Both the position numbers and the translations under genes were made by a program. From Beijerinckiaceae bacterium (GTDB lineage: Bacteria > Pseudomonadota > Alphaproteobacteria > Rhizobiales > Beijerinckiaceae): DNA of 64,000 nt. The stretch spans positions 1 through 64,000 of the forward strand of contig CANGFT010000017.1 in the NCBI GenBank assembly GCA_947453205.1, read 5' to 3'. Below are positions 10,885 to 19,146 of this stretch, piece after piece. The notes under the pieces are model-generated. The model was given only the letters and a program-made list of their open reading frames with translations, had not been told where the DNA came from and ran no database searches. Position 1 is the first letter of the stretch. Each line of letters begins with the position of its first letter.

Positions 10885-12057
10885 TCATTGCTTCACGTTC
10901 ATCTCAATGACGTCGAAGCCCAGAGCCGCGTTAAAATCATCCGGCGTCTTGTAGAGCGCCGTGATCTTCATCCCGATCTTCAGTTGCGTCCGGTCGGCGG
11001 CGCCTTCGATGTCGGTGTCGGACGTCACGCGCAGCCGCACGTCCTTGCCATCGGCGGTTCTGAGCGTGAGATTGCGGCCTGCCTCGGCGACGCCTGTGAG
11101 TTCGCCAGCGGCGCTGATGTCCCGCGTCGTCACGATGATGGGGCCGAGGCCCGAGAGTTCACGATGAATCGTCTCGGCCAGCCAGTCGAAATGCGTGGCG
11201 CGGTCCCAGTCCTTGAACTCGTTCATGTGGAACCGCTTGATGATCTCCGGCAGGGGAAGATTGTCCGCCATCATGGTGCGGACCTTCTGCCTGGCGAGAA
11301 GGACATAGTCGACCATGGCTTGCAGGTCGGCCACGTTGCTCAGCGGCCCATGGGAGGGAATGACGACGCGGGGCTTCAGCGCGATCAGCGCCTCAAGCTG
11401 TTTCAGCATCGTCAATGTCGTTCCGTGGCTGTAGTCTGGCCGCACATCTGGATGCCGATCCTTGTATGCTGCAAAAGACCCATGCAGCACGCCGGACTCC
11501 GGCAGCCAGACTGCGACGTCGCCGGTGTTGTAGACGTCATCGACATAGATGAGCTCAATCTGCTTGCCGCCGAGATTCAGGTTGATGCGATCTGGAAAGC
11601 TCAAGAGCATGTCGACCGGCGAGAGGTTTTGAAGCTGTTCAGCCTTCTCCGGAAACCGTTTGCGCCACGACTTGACCTGATAAGGCTTCATGGCTGCGAT
11701 TTCCTTGGCGACGCGATCATGGACGACCAGCGTCGCAGGCATGAAATAGGGCGACCCCCCAAAATGATCGCCGTGGTACTGGCTGATGACGACCCAGCGC
11801 ACCGGCTGGTCTGTGACGGATTTTATTTTGGCGGCGAGATCGCGCGTGTCGGGCTGGCTGTTGCCGGTGTCGACGAGCACGACGCCCTGTTTCGTCACGA
11901 CGACCATGGCGTTGGCGTCGTTGCGCTTGCCGATGTAGGCGTAGACGTCGTTGGCGAGCTTCACGAACTCCGCCGTTTCGCCCGTCATCGCAAGCGCGGC
12001 GTTTCCGAAGAGAAGAAGAATGGCGAGGCAAACACCTCTGCTGGCGGCTGCGAACAT
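10885..12057 (-). CDS. Exported metallo-beta-lactamase-fold hydrolase with Q-x-H-x-D-H site
   Basis: A 390-residue protein with an N-terminal signal peptide (hydrophobic residues about 9-23, cleavage near ALA-MTG) and a metallo-beta-lactamase fold: GVVLVDTGNS near residue 63, the metal motif SQYHGDHFGG near 90-99, and SHGPLSN near 240. The usual first histidine of HxHxDH is Gln here, as in a minority of B3-like enzymes. The last about 110 residues form a separate beta-rich region (LTLRTADGKDVRLRV). It is divergent from a dihaem cytochrome c, so a periplasmic redox or detoxifying role is plausible. The substrate cannot be told from sequence. Confidence 0.8.
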   Translation of the reverse strand: MFAAASRGVCLAILLLFGNAALAMTGETAEFVKLANDVYAYIGKRNDANAMVVVTKQGVVLVDTGNSQPDTRDLAAKIKSVTDQPVRWVVISQYHGDHFGGSPYFMPATLVVHDRVAKEIAAMKPYQVKSWRKRFPEKAEQLQNLSPVDMLLSFPDRINLNLGGKQIELIYVDDVYNTGDVAVWLPESGVLHGSFAAYKDRHPDVRPDYSHGTTLTMLKQLEALIALKPRVVIPSHGPLSNVADLQAMVDYVLLARQKVRTMMADNLPLPEIIKRFHMNEFKDWDRATHFDWLAETIHRELSGLGPIIVTTRDISAAGELTGVAEAGRNLTLRTADGKDVRLRVTSDTDIEGAADRTQLKIGMKITALYKTPDDFNAALGFDVIEMNVKQ

Positions 12058-12105
12058 CTCACTCCCCTCGAAGGTGTCGTTGGCTGAACTTCCTCCGCTG
12101 CGGCC

Positions 12106-12120
12106 CCGATTGTCAATCGG
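12106..12120. promoter_or_regulatory. Palindrome in divergent promoter region
   Basis: CCGATTG-T-CAATCGG is a perfect 15-base odd palindrome in the 138-base gap between the divergent metallo-hydrolase (start 12057) and cytochrome c (start 12196) genes. Its place suggests an operator, but no regulator gene lies nearby. Confidence 0.35.
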
Positions 12121-12195
12121 CCTGTTGACGCGGGCTGATGCAAAACGGAAAGTGCCGGGATCAGGTCAGCGGACCGGGCCGATTTGGAGTGGGTC

Positions 12196-13026
12196 ATGGG
12201 ACTATTCGCTTTTGGGCGCTTCGCAGTCGTTGGCGCCCTCGCCCTTGTCGGCGCCTCGGCGCTGGCGCAGGACGCATCCCTTGTCGAACGGGGCCGCTAT
12301 CTCGCCACCATCGGCATTTGCGACAGTTGCCACACGCCGCAGGACGCACAGGGCGCGCCCCTGAAGGGCATGGAGCTGGCTGGCGGGCATCGGGTCGGAG
12401 GGCTCCTCAGCTCCAACATCACACCTGACGAAGAGACTGGAATCGGCGCATGGACCGACCAGCAGATCATTGACGCCATCCGCAACGGTAAAAGGCCAAA
12501 CGGAGAGACTGTGCGCCCGCCAATGGGCGTGTTTTTCTATCGGAACATCTCCGACGCCGATATGGCGGCGATCGTCGCCTATCTGCGCAGCGTGCCCGCC
12601 GTCCGCAACAGGGTGGAGCGCCTCGAGAGCCGCGTCCCCGCGACGGCGCTCGCGCCCGTGCAGACCGTCAGCGCGCCTGACCGCAGCGACAAACGCGATT
12701 ACGGGAAATATATCGGCGAGACCATCGCGCATTGCTATCAGTGTCACACACCCCGCAAGGACGGCTTGCCGGATGCGGCGAGGTGGGGCGCAGGCGGCAA
12801 TGCTTACACCGCGCGCGGCGGCGGGCAGGTGACGGCGCCCAACATCACGCAGACCAATCTTGCTTCCTGGACGGACGAACAAGTCAAGCAGGCGATCACG
12901 AAGGGCGTACGGCCGGATGGGTCGACGCTTGCGGCTGTGATGGACTTTGATCGCTACGCGCGTTTTTCCGCTGGGGATCTCGATGCGCTGGTGGCCTATA
13001 TGCGCACGGTTCCTGCGGCGAACTGA
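12196..13026 (+). CDS. Dihaem c-type cytochrome
   Basis: Periplasmic electron carrier with two covalently bound haems. A signal peptide covers residues 1 to about 25 (FGRFAVVGALALVGASALAQD), followed by haem motifs CDSCH near residues 42-46 and CYQCH near 180-184; each half has the cytochrome c fold, as in the cytochrome subunits of membrane alcohol, aldehyde and gluconate dehydrogenases. ATG 12196 is preferred because GGAG lies six bases before it; an upstream in-frame TTG at 12184 overlaps that site. Product 276 residues. No dehydrogenase gene adjoins it, so its partner is unknown. Confidence 0.88.
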   Translation: MGLFAFGRFAVVGALALVGASALAQDASLVERGRYLATIGICDSCHTPQDAQGAPLKGMELAGGHRVGGLLSSNITPDEETGIGAWTDQQIIDAIRNGKRPNGETVRPPMGVFFYRNISDADMAAIVAYLRSVPAVRNRVERLESRVPATALAPVQTVSAPDRSDKRDYGKYIGETIAHCYQCHTPRKDGLPDAARWGAGGNAYTARGGGQVTAPNITQTNLASWTDEQVKQAITKGVRPDGSTLAAVMDFDRYARFSAGDLDALVAYMRTVPAAN

Positions 13027-13391
13027 GACGCTTTATTGATTTTGTCCTGCGTGATCGAACTTCGATGGGCTCCATGAACGGGCGGCCTCGACGCCAGAGC
13101 ATCACGCCATCACATCTTGACAGAGGCCTGTTTACGGTTTGGACTGAGAAAAAACACAGGTCTGGCCGGGGGCGGAGGATATGCATAGCTTGGCCTGTTG
13201 CGGAAAAATCCTCGACGCTGCGGCGCCCTCGAAGGCCGCATCAAAATCGATGGACCTCACCTCTCAGACCGTTCTGAACAAGTCGTCAGCCCTTTTTGCG
13301 AATGTGTTTCGAAGACGCAAAGCCCTCGTCCCGAATGGCGACGCCCCGCCGCATGCATTCGGCCTCGCTCAGACATAAAGGGGGAAAGCCT
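13027..13391. other. 365-base intergenic region
   Basis: No convincing gene. Short open frames here have no recognisable family and no good ribosome binding sites. The stretch must hold the promoter of the catabolic cluster starting at 13392, but I see no clear minus 35/minus 10 pair; a TTGACA at about 13117 lacks a matching minus 10. Confidence 0.5.
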
Positions 13392-14576
13392 ATGCGGATA
13401 ACAAAAATCGAAAATTTTCACGTCAATGGCGGGTGGGACCATTTCGCTTTCCTGAAGATCAGCACGGACGCAGGAATCGTCGGTTGGTCTGAATATGCCG
13501 AACGGCGGGGCCGTCATGCCCTGAGCGCCATCATTCAGGATCTCGGGGCGCTGGTCATAGGTCAAAATCCCCTGTCCATGAATTCGATGGAAGCCGCCAT
13601 GCAATCCTTCACCCGCACCACCAGCGGCGGGCTCAATGGACAGGCGATCGGCGCCATCATGAATGCTTTGCTTGACATCAATGCGAAACATATGGGCGTC
13701 AGCGTTGCTGATCTTCTTGGCGGCGCTGTTCGCGAGCGCATTCCGGTTTACTGGTCGCGCTGCGGCGTTGTCCGCGCCACGCAAGCGCATTTGTTCGATG
13801 GCAAGTTGATCGACAAACCTGCGGTTCGCCGGGTTGAAGATCTTGTGGACGCGGGAAGGGAAGCGAGAGAGCGCGGCTTTGCGGCGATAAAATGCAACCT
13901 CCTTTTGTTTGAGCGCGATGGCGCCAGAGTGCATACGCCTGGCTCAGCCCGAGGCGTCGGCCATCCCGAATTGAATGTGGAGGAACATCTTGTCGATGCT
14001 CTTGTCGCGCAACTCACCGCGCTGCGTGAAGGCGCCGGGCCGAATGTGCGATTAATTTGCGATCTCAATTTCAATTATAAGACCGAGGGCTTCAAGCGGC
14101 TTGCAAGAGCCGTTGAGCCCTTCAATCTGATGTGGCTGGAGATGGACAGCCATGATCCAAAGGGGCTTGCGCACATACGTCAGTCAACCACGACGCCGAT
14201 TGGGTCTCTGGAGACGATCATGGGCCGCAAAGCCCTGCGCCCTTATCTTGAAGAGCGATGCGTCGATGTGGCGATCATAGATCCCATGTATAATGGCTTG
14301 CCTGAAGCGCTGAGAATGGCGGCCATGTGCGACGCCTACGAGATGAATGTGGCCTCGCACGCCTTCGCTGGTCCTCTTGCCAGCGTCATGAGCGCGCATT
14401 TCTGTTCGGTCGTTCCGAACCTGCGCACGATGGAGCTTGATGTTGATGAATCGCCTTGGCGCCAAGGCTTTTTGACGTCGCCCTATGCATTGGAGAACGG
14501 ATTTTTCGTCATCCCCCAGGGCATCGGCTGGGGAACGGATGTCGATGAAGCCATGCTCGCGAGGCATGGCGTCTGA
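13392..14576 (+). CDS. Enolase-superfamily dehydratase/racemase (mandelate racemase type)
   Basis: A 394-residue enolase-superfamily enzyme: N-terminal capping domain followed by the TIM-barrel. Metal ligands are visible as Asp in ICDLNFNY (about 222), Glu in LEMD (about 247) and Glu in SLETIMG (about 272). The second-strand base region reads AAIKCN, and a histidine in NVASHAFAGP (about 322) fits the acid/base of acid-sugar dehydratases such as D-galactonate dehydratase. Substrate is not predictable from this alone. GGGGGAAAGCCT precedes the ATG. It begins a plus-strand cluster with two binding proteins, a permease and another enolase-family enzyme. Confidence 0.8.
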   Translation: MRITKIENFHVNGGWDHFAFLKISTDAGIVGWSEYAERRGRHALSAIIQDLGALVIGQNPLSMNSMEAAMQSFTRTTSGGLNGQAIGAIMNALLDINAKHMGVSVADLLGGAVRERIPVYWSRCGVVRATQAHLFDGKLIDKPAVRRVEDLVDAGREARERGFAAIKCNLLLFERDGARVHTPGSARGVGHPELNVEEHLVDALVAQLTALREGAGPNVRLICDLNFNYKTEGFKRLARAVEPFNLMWLEMDSHDPKGLAHIRQSTTTPIGSLETIMGRKALRPYLEERCVDVAIIDPMYNGLPEALRMAAMCDAYEMNVASHAFAGPLASVMSAHFCSVVPNLRTMELDVDESPWRQGFLTSPYALENGFFVIPQGIGWGTDVDEAMLARHGV

Positions 14577-14592
14577 GGTCTGGAATCCCGGG

Positions 14593-14614
14593 AAAGCCTC
14601 GAAAAGAGGTTTTT
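14593..14614 (+). terminator. Weak intra-cluster hairpin with T run
   Basis: AAAGCCTC / GAGGTTTT forms an eight-base stem with one G-U pair around a GAAAA loop, running into TTTTT, between the first enolase-family gene and the binding-protein gene. It could be a partial terminator or 3' end stabiliser that sets different expression of the two genes. Confidence 0.4.
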
Positions 14615-14646
14615 AAGAAAAAGGAAAACAGCAAAGGGAGGTCAAC

Positions 14647-15675
14647 ATGAAGGCTCGGCTTCAATTCCGCATGGTTCTGGCTTCGTGGTTTGCGCTCATC
14701 TCGCTCAATGCCTATTCAGCCGACGCCGCCTTGATCGAAGCGGCGAGGAAGGAGGGGCAGGTCACCTGGTACACGGTTCAAACCATTCCACAGATCGTGC
14801 AGCCGCTCGTAGCCGGGTTCGAAAAGAAATATGGAATAAAGGTCAGTTACATCCGCGCCAACTCTAATGAAGTCGCTCTGCGCGTCATCAATGAGGCACG
14901 GGCGGGACGCCTGCAAGCTGATGTGGTGGACGGCACCAGCATGCTGCAGCTCCAGAAAGAAAATCTGCTGATGAGCTGGAAGCCTGACTTCAGCCATAGC
15001 TGGTCCAAAGACATAGCCGACCCCAGAAGTTTCTGGGTTGCGACAAATTATTTCATCAATAACGCCGCCATCAACACCGACCTCGTGCCGCCAGCCATGG
15101 CGCCGAAGACGTGGGAGGATCTTCTGGATCCCAAATGGAAGGGCAAGATGGCATGGGGATCTTTTGCATCGGCCTCAGCCGGGCCCGGCTTCGTGGGCTT
15201 GATGATCAAGGAGCATGGTCTGGAGAAGGCGCGGACACTGCTGCAGGGCCTTGCGCGTCAAAACATCACGGGCGTTCCGGCTGCGGCGCGACAAATTCTC
15301 GATCAGGTGATCGCCGGGGAATATGCGCTGGGACTCATGATGTTCAATCATCACTCCGTCATCAGCGCCGCCAAGGGCGCGCCAGTCAAATGGCTGCCCA
15401 TGTCGCCCTCCGTTGTGACGGTGAACATCGCGGCCGTGCTCAAAGACGCGCCCCGGCCAAGCGCCGGCAAATTATTCCTCGACTATATGGTCTCGGAGGA
15501 GGGTCAGGCCATCTTCCGGGACAATGATTATCTTCCAACCAATCCGAATGTCTCAGCGCGCGCGAGCGATCTCCTGCCCGATGGGGTGCGGTTCCGCGGC
15601 ATGACGCTCTCGGGCGAGGAGATTGAGACGGAAATGCCGAAATGGGCGATGTTGTTTCAGGAGATCTTCAGATAA
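14647..15675 (+). CDS. ABC transporter substrate-binding protein, iron(III)/FbpA-like family
   Basis: Periplasmic solute-binding protein of the family annotated as iron(III)- or small-anion-binding (AfuA/FbpA-like). It has a signal peptide (residues about 1-27, ending NAYSADA) and the family core KEGQVTWYTVQ, FEKKYGIKV, LLDPKWKGKMAWG and YMVSEEGQAIF. AAAGGGAGG precedes the ATG, giving a strong ribosome binding site. The 342-residue product is normal in length. It closely resembles the protein at 44816. In a carbon-source cluster like this the ligand is more likely an organic acid than iron. Confidence 0.86.
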   Translation: MKARLQFRMVLASWFALISLNAYSADAALIEAARKEGQVTWYTVQTIPQIVQPLVAGFEKKYGIKVSYIRANSNEVALRVINEARAGRLQADVVDGTSMLQLQKENLLMSWKPDFSHSWSKDIADPRSFWVATNYFINNAAINTDLVPPAMAPKTWEDLLDPKWKGKMAWGSFASASAGPGFVGLMIKEHGLEKARTLLQGLARQNITGVPAAARQILDQVIAGEYALGLMMFNHHSVISAAKGAPVKWLPMSPSVVTVNIAAVLKDAPRPSAGKLFLDYMVSEEGQAIFRDNDYLPTNPNVSARASDLLPDGVRFRGMTLSGEEIETEMPKWAMLFQEIFR

Positions 15676-15771
15676 TCTGGAGCTGTCGCCGCCGCAGCGT
15701 GATGCGTTCTGGCCAAAGCAACAAAACAAACAGCGTTGAAACCTGTCAGCGCGTCAACGATGGAGGCGTTC

Positions 15772-16755
15772 ATGAAAATTTGCGTATATGGCGCGGGCGT
15801 CATAGGCGGCATCCTTGGAAGCGCTCTTGCGCGGGCCGGGCATGACGTGAGCCTGATCGCCCGCGGGGCGCATCTTGAGGCCATCCGCATGAACGGCCTT
15901 ACCGTCGTCACCCCTGACGAACGCGTGAACATGCCGCTGCCCGCAAGCGCCGACCCCGCTGACTTCGGCGTTCAGGATCTGGTGATTGTCGCGACAAAGA
16001 CCCCCGCCTTCGCCGATGTGGCCCGCGCTGTCGGACCATTGATCGGTCCAAAGACATTGGCCGCATTCGCCGTGAATGGCGTTTACTGGTTCTATGGCGA
16101 TGGGTTCCGGCCCGATGGCGTCGCCATCAACATGGATCGTCTGGACCCGGACGGGATCTTGCACGCGGCCATTGGCGCCGAACGCTCTTTGGGAATTGTG
16201 TGCTGGGGCGGGGGCGAGATCAACGAACCTGGCGTGATAGAGGTGACGAGGTCCGGCGGCCGGTTCGCCGTGGGAGCCGCCATGCCCCATATGAACGACG
16301 CCGCGCGAAAATTGGTGGACGCCCTCGGCGCCAAAGACGTGACCTTCGAATATGCCGAGGACATCCGCGCGCCCATGTGGGTGAAGACCATCGGCGTCAT
16401 CGGCAATTTCGGCTTTTGCGCCCTGACGGGCGGGACCATCGCCGAAGTGCACGCCGATCCCGCGCTCTATGACGTGCTCGTGGAGCTGAACGCCGAGACT
16501 CATGCGGTCGCCCTTGCGCATGGTTTCACGGGCCTTGGATTTGACGCGGCGAAATCGCGCAAGAACCCTAACACATCCCCGCATAAGCCTTCCATGCTTC
16601 AGGATCTGGAGCGGGGCCGCCTCATGGAGATCTCGAGCACGTTTCTGATCCTTCAGGATCTGGCGAGGCAGGCGGGCGTCAAGACGCCCATACTCGATGT
16701 CGTCGCTCCCTTGATCGCCGCACGGGGACGCATCGCGGGTCTTTGGAGCGCCTAG
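15772..16755 (+). CDS. Ketopantoate reductase family NAD(P)H oxidoreductase (PanE/ApbA-like)
   Basis: A 327-residue oxidoreductase with an N-terminal Rossmann fold (CVYGAGVIGGILG at about residues 3-15) and the C-terminal helical ApbA_C domain containing the conserved lysine-bearing segment MWVKTIGVIGNFG. Family members reduce 2-dehydropantoate, but many in catabolic clusters act on other 2-keto acids or hydroxyacids. GGAGG at 15762-15766 is five bases from ATG 15772, which decides the start over the in-frame ATG at 15760. Its place among two enolase-family enzymes and importers argues for a catabolic rather than a pantothenate role. Confidence 0.8.
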   Translation: MKICVYGAGVIGGILGSALARAGHDVSLIARGAHLEAIRMNGLTVVTPDERVNMPLPASADPADFGVQDLVIVATKTPAFADVARAVGPLIGPKTLAAFAVNGVYWFYGDGFRPDGVAINMDRLDPDGILHAAIGAERSLGIVCWGGGEINEPGVIEVTRSGGRFAVGAAMPHMNDAARKLVDALGAKDVTFEYAEDIRAPMWVKTIGVIGNFGFCALTGGTIAEVHADPALYDVLVELNAETHAVALAHGFTGLGFDAAKSRKNPNTSPHKPSMLQDLERGRLMEISSTFLILQDLARQAGVKTPILDVVAPLIAARGRIAGLWSA

Positions 16756-16937
16756 CGAGGCGCGGGAGTCCGCGTGGCTGTCTCTGCTGGCGTGGTGACG
16801 CCTCACATTGGGGCCGGGCGCAGTTGGTTGCCCTGCGCAATCAGACCGCATAGTCTGTCTTCAATTGAATGGGCGCGGCTCCGGCCAGGGCGAGAAAGCC
16901 CTGTCGGGGCCGAATTCCTCTCGCCAGAAGGGGAAAC

Positions 16938-16964
16938 ATGAACAAGGAGGAGCGCATTTGCTGA
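16938..16964 (+). other. Eight-codon leader ORF overlapping the next gene's start
   Basis: ATG at 16938 encodes MNKEERIC and stops with a TGA at 16962-16964, overlapping the second and third codons of the TTG-started gene at 16958. It has its own AAGGGG four bases upstream and contains the AAGGAGG of the downstream gene. This may couple translation, or be chance. Confidence 0.35.
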
Positions 16965-18043
16965 TCGATGGTTTTGATGTTTCGCCAATCGAGATGCCTC
17001 TGCATGACAAGGATTGGGCGTTTGCGCTTGCGACGGTCTCTTCCGCGCGCGGGTTCGCGGTGCGGCTGCGTGCGGGCGACCTGTGCGGCTACGGTTATGC
17101 GCCAGCCATTCCCCATATGGGGTCCACCTTCGAAGGTCTGCCCATTGAGCTTCGGCGCTTCGCCCCTCTCGTGAAAAAGACCGATCTCTGGGACATAGAA
17201 GCCCTGCTGCAACGGCTCGACAGTTCCTTGTTCGGCGCGAGCCAGGCCAAAGCCGCCATTGATTGCGCGATGCATGACCTCATGGCCAAGGCGAGCGACA
17301 TTCCGCTGCACAAACTTCTCGGGGGCGCGCTGGTCAAAAGGATTCCAGTGCTGCGCATCCTCGCCCTTAAACCGCCGAATGAAATGGCCGACAAGGCGGC
17401 TGAGCTCTACGACAGCGGTTATCGGTACTTTAAAATCAAGGTTCATGGCGATGTCGCAGAGGATGTCGCGCGGGTCAGGGCCATCCGCGAGCGACTGGGA
17501 TCGCAAGCGCATCTGACGATTGACGCCAACCAATCCTATTCGGTGAAGGAAGCCATTTGCGCCATAGAGCAGATGGCGCCCTATGGCGTCGATCTCGTGG
17601 AGCAGCCTGTTCATCGCTCGGATCTCAGGGGCCTGGCCGCGGTCACGCGGGCGGTCTCGACCATCATCGAGGCGGATGAGGCGGCAGGAACGCTGGAGGA
17701 GATTTCGGCTCTGGTGGGTGATCGCCTGGTGGATGCGGTCAGCCTCAAGATTCCCAAACTCGGCGGTTTACGCAACGCCATCGCCGCCGCGCGGCTCTGC
17801 GAAGTGAACGGCGTTAAATGCCGGGTCGGCGCGCATGTGGGCACGAGGCTGCTGAACGCTCATGGCCTCAGCCTTGCCGCGAGCCTGCCAAAATTGACCT
17901 ATGCCTGCGAGCTCGGTGAGTTCGCGCGCATGGATGGCGACCCCTTCGCCGGCATCGAGGTGATCGACGGCTATGTCGAGGTTCCAGATGCCGTCGGTTG
18001 CGGCGTATCCGCATCTGCGGAGCTGGCTTGGCAGGAAATCTGA
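16958..18043 (+). CDS. Enolase-superfamily enzyme, muconate cycloisomerase/epimerase subgroup
   Basis: A 361-residue enolase-superfamily protein with the muconate-lactonizing subgroup pattern: KxK as KIKVH near residue 158, metal ligands Asp in IDANQSY (about 188), Glu in VEQPVH (about 214) and Asp/Glu in EADEAAG (about 239), and the opposite-face lysine in LKIPKLGG (about 262). This lysine pair supports epimerase, cycloisomerase or racemase chemistry, unlike the histidine-bearing relative at 13392. The start is TTG 16958, because AAGGAGG at 16944-16950 is seven bases away and no ATG fits. Substrate unknown. Confidence 0.8.
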   Translation: MLIDGFDVSPIEMPLHDKDWAFALATVSSARGFAVRLRAGDLCGYGYAPAIPHMGSTFEGLPIELRRFAPLVKKTDLWDIEALLQRLDSSLFGASQAKAAIDCAMHDLMAKASDIPLHKLLGGALVKRIPVLRILALKPPNEMADKAAELYDSGYRYFKIKVHGDVAEDVARVRAIRERLGSQAHLTIDANQSYSVKEAICAIEQMAPYGVDLVEQPVHRSDLRGLAAVTRAVSTIIEADEAAGTLEEISALVGDRLVDAVSLKIPKLGGLRNAIAAARLCEVNGVKCRVGAHVGTRLLNAHGLSLAASLPKLTYACELGEFARMDGDPFAGIEVIDGYVEVPDAVGCGVSASAELAWQEI

Positions 18044-18056
18044 TCGGGAGGATCCA

Positions 18057-19139
18057 ATGAGGTTTTTGCTCAAAGCCTGTTTTCTCGGGCTTTCTTTTGT
18101 GGCGATGAACGCGCCTTCACTGGCTGCGAGCATCGAGGAGCTTTCGCGTCTTTCCGGGCCAGAGCGGGAGAAGGCTCTAATCGAGGGAGCGCGCGCCGAA
18201 GGCAAGGTGGTCATGTATTCGGCCATGATCGAGAATCAGGCGCTTCGTCCGCTCAAGGAGGCCTTCAAACTTAAATATCCCTTCATCGACGTGGAGTTCT
18301 GGCGCGCCGATACGCGCGATCTCATCAACAAGACCCTCGCGGAGGTGCGCGCGCGCAATGTGAACGTCGATGTCGTCGAAGGCGGAGGCGTCTCCCAGGC
18401 TTTGTTGCGGGCGAATGTGCTCGCCCCCTTCGCCTTGCCGGAAGCCCAGCGCCTCGCCCCGTCCATGCGCGATCCCAGGGGTTATTGGGTGGCCACGCGC
18501 GTCAGTTACTTCGGCATGGCCTACAACACAAAAATGGTCTCTGCCGATGAGGTTCCCAAAACCTATGCCGACCTGCTCGATCCCAAATGGAAAGGGCGCA
18601 TGGCCTGGACAGCGGAGGCGGAAACCGGCAGCGCAACCATGTTCATCAGCTTTGTGCGGGCGTGGCTTGGCGAGGAGAAGGCTGAGACTTACTTTCGCGA
18701 CCTTGGAAAGCAGGACATCGCCAACATCACCGCGAGCCCGCGCGAAGTCGTGAACAAGGTCATGGCCGGAGAATACGCCATCGGGCTGAACATATTTCTG
18801 CATCACCCCATCATCAGCGCCCAGCAGGGCGCCGCTGTCGCGTCACAACCGATGGAGCCGGTGCTTGGAAACGCCTCTGTGATGGTGCTGGCGAAAGATG
18901 CGCCGCACCCCCATAGCGCGCTTCTGCTGATGGATTTCCTGATCTCGAAGGAGGGGCAGGAGGTCATTCGCAAGGCCGACTACTTCCCCGCCGACACCAC
19001 TTTGGAGGTCGAAGCCTCCGTCGCCAAAATCGTGCCGGCCAAATCAGGCCTGAGCATGCAGTTTCTGAGCGAGGAGGAGCTCTACAATAGCCGCAGCAAA
19101 TCCATAGATCTCCAGAAAAAATACTTCCGGCGGCGCTAA
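18057..19139 (+). CDS. ABC transporter substrate-binding protein, iron(III)/FbpA-like family (second)
   Basis: Second solute-binding protein of the cluster, 360 residues, with signal peptide (FLLKACFLGLSFVAMNAPSLAAS), an RLSGPEREKALIEGA linker, then the family core EGKVVMYSAM, LLDPKWKGRMAW and LLMDFLISKEGQEV. GGGAGG five bases before ATG 18057 sets the start. It is only distantly like the 14647 product, so the cluster can probably bind two ligands or serve two steps. It is seven bases upstream of the permease gene, so it is the most likely true partner of that permease. Confidence 0.86.
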   Translation: MRFLLKACFLGLSFVAMNAPSLAASIEELSRLSGPEREKALIEGARAEGKVVMYSAMIENQALRPLKEAFKLKYPFIDVEFWRADTRDLINKTLAEVRARNVNVDVVEGGGVSQALLRANVLAPFALPEAQRLAPSMRDPRGYWVATRVSYFGMAYNTKMVSADEVPKTYADLLDPKWKGRMAWTAEAETGSATMFISFVRAWLGEEKAETYFRDLGKQDIANITASPREVVNKVMAGEYAIGLNIFLHHPIISAQQGAAVASQPMEPVLGNASVMVLAKDAPHPHSALLLMDFLISKEGQEVIRKADYFPADTTLEVEASVAKIVPAKSGLSMQFLSEEELYNSRSKSIDLQKKYFRRR

Positions 19140-19146
19140 GACAGAG

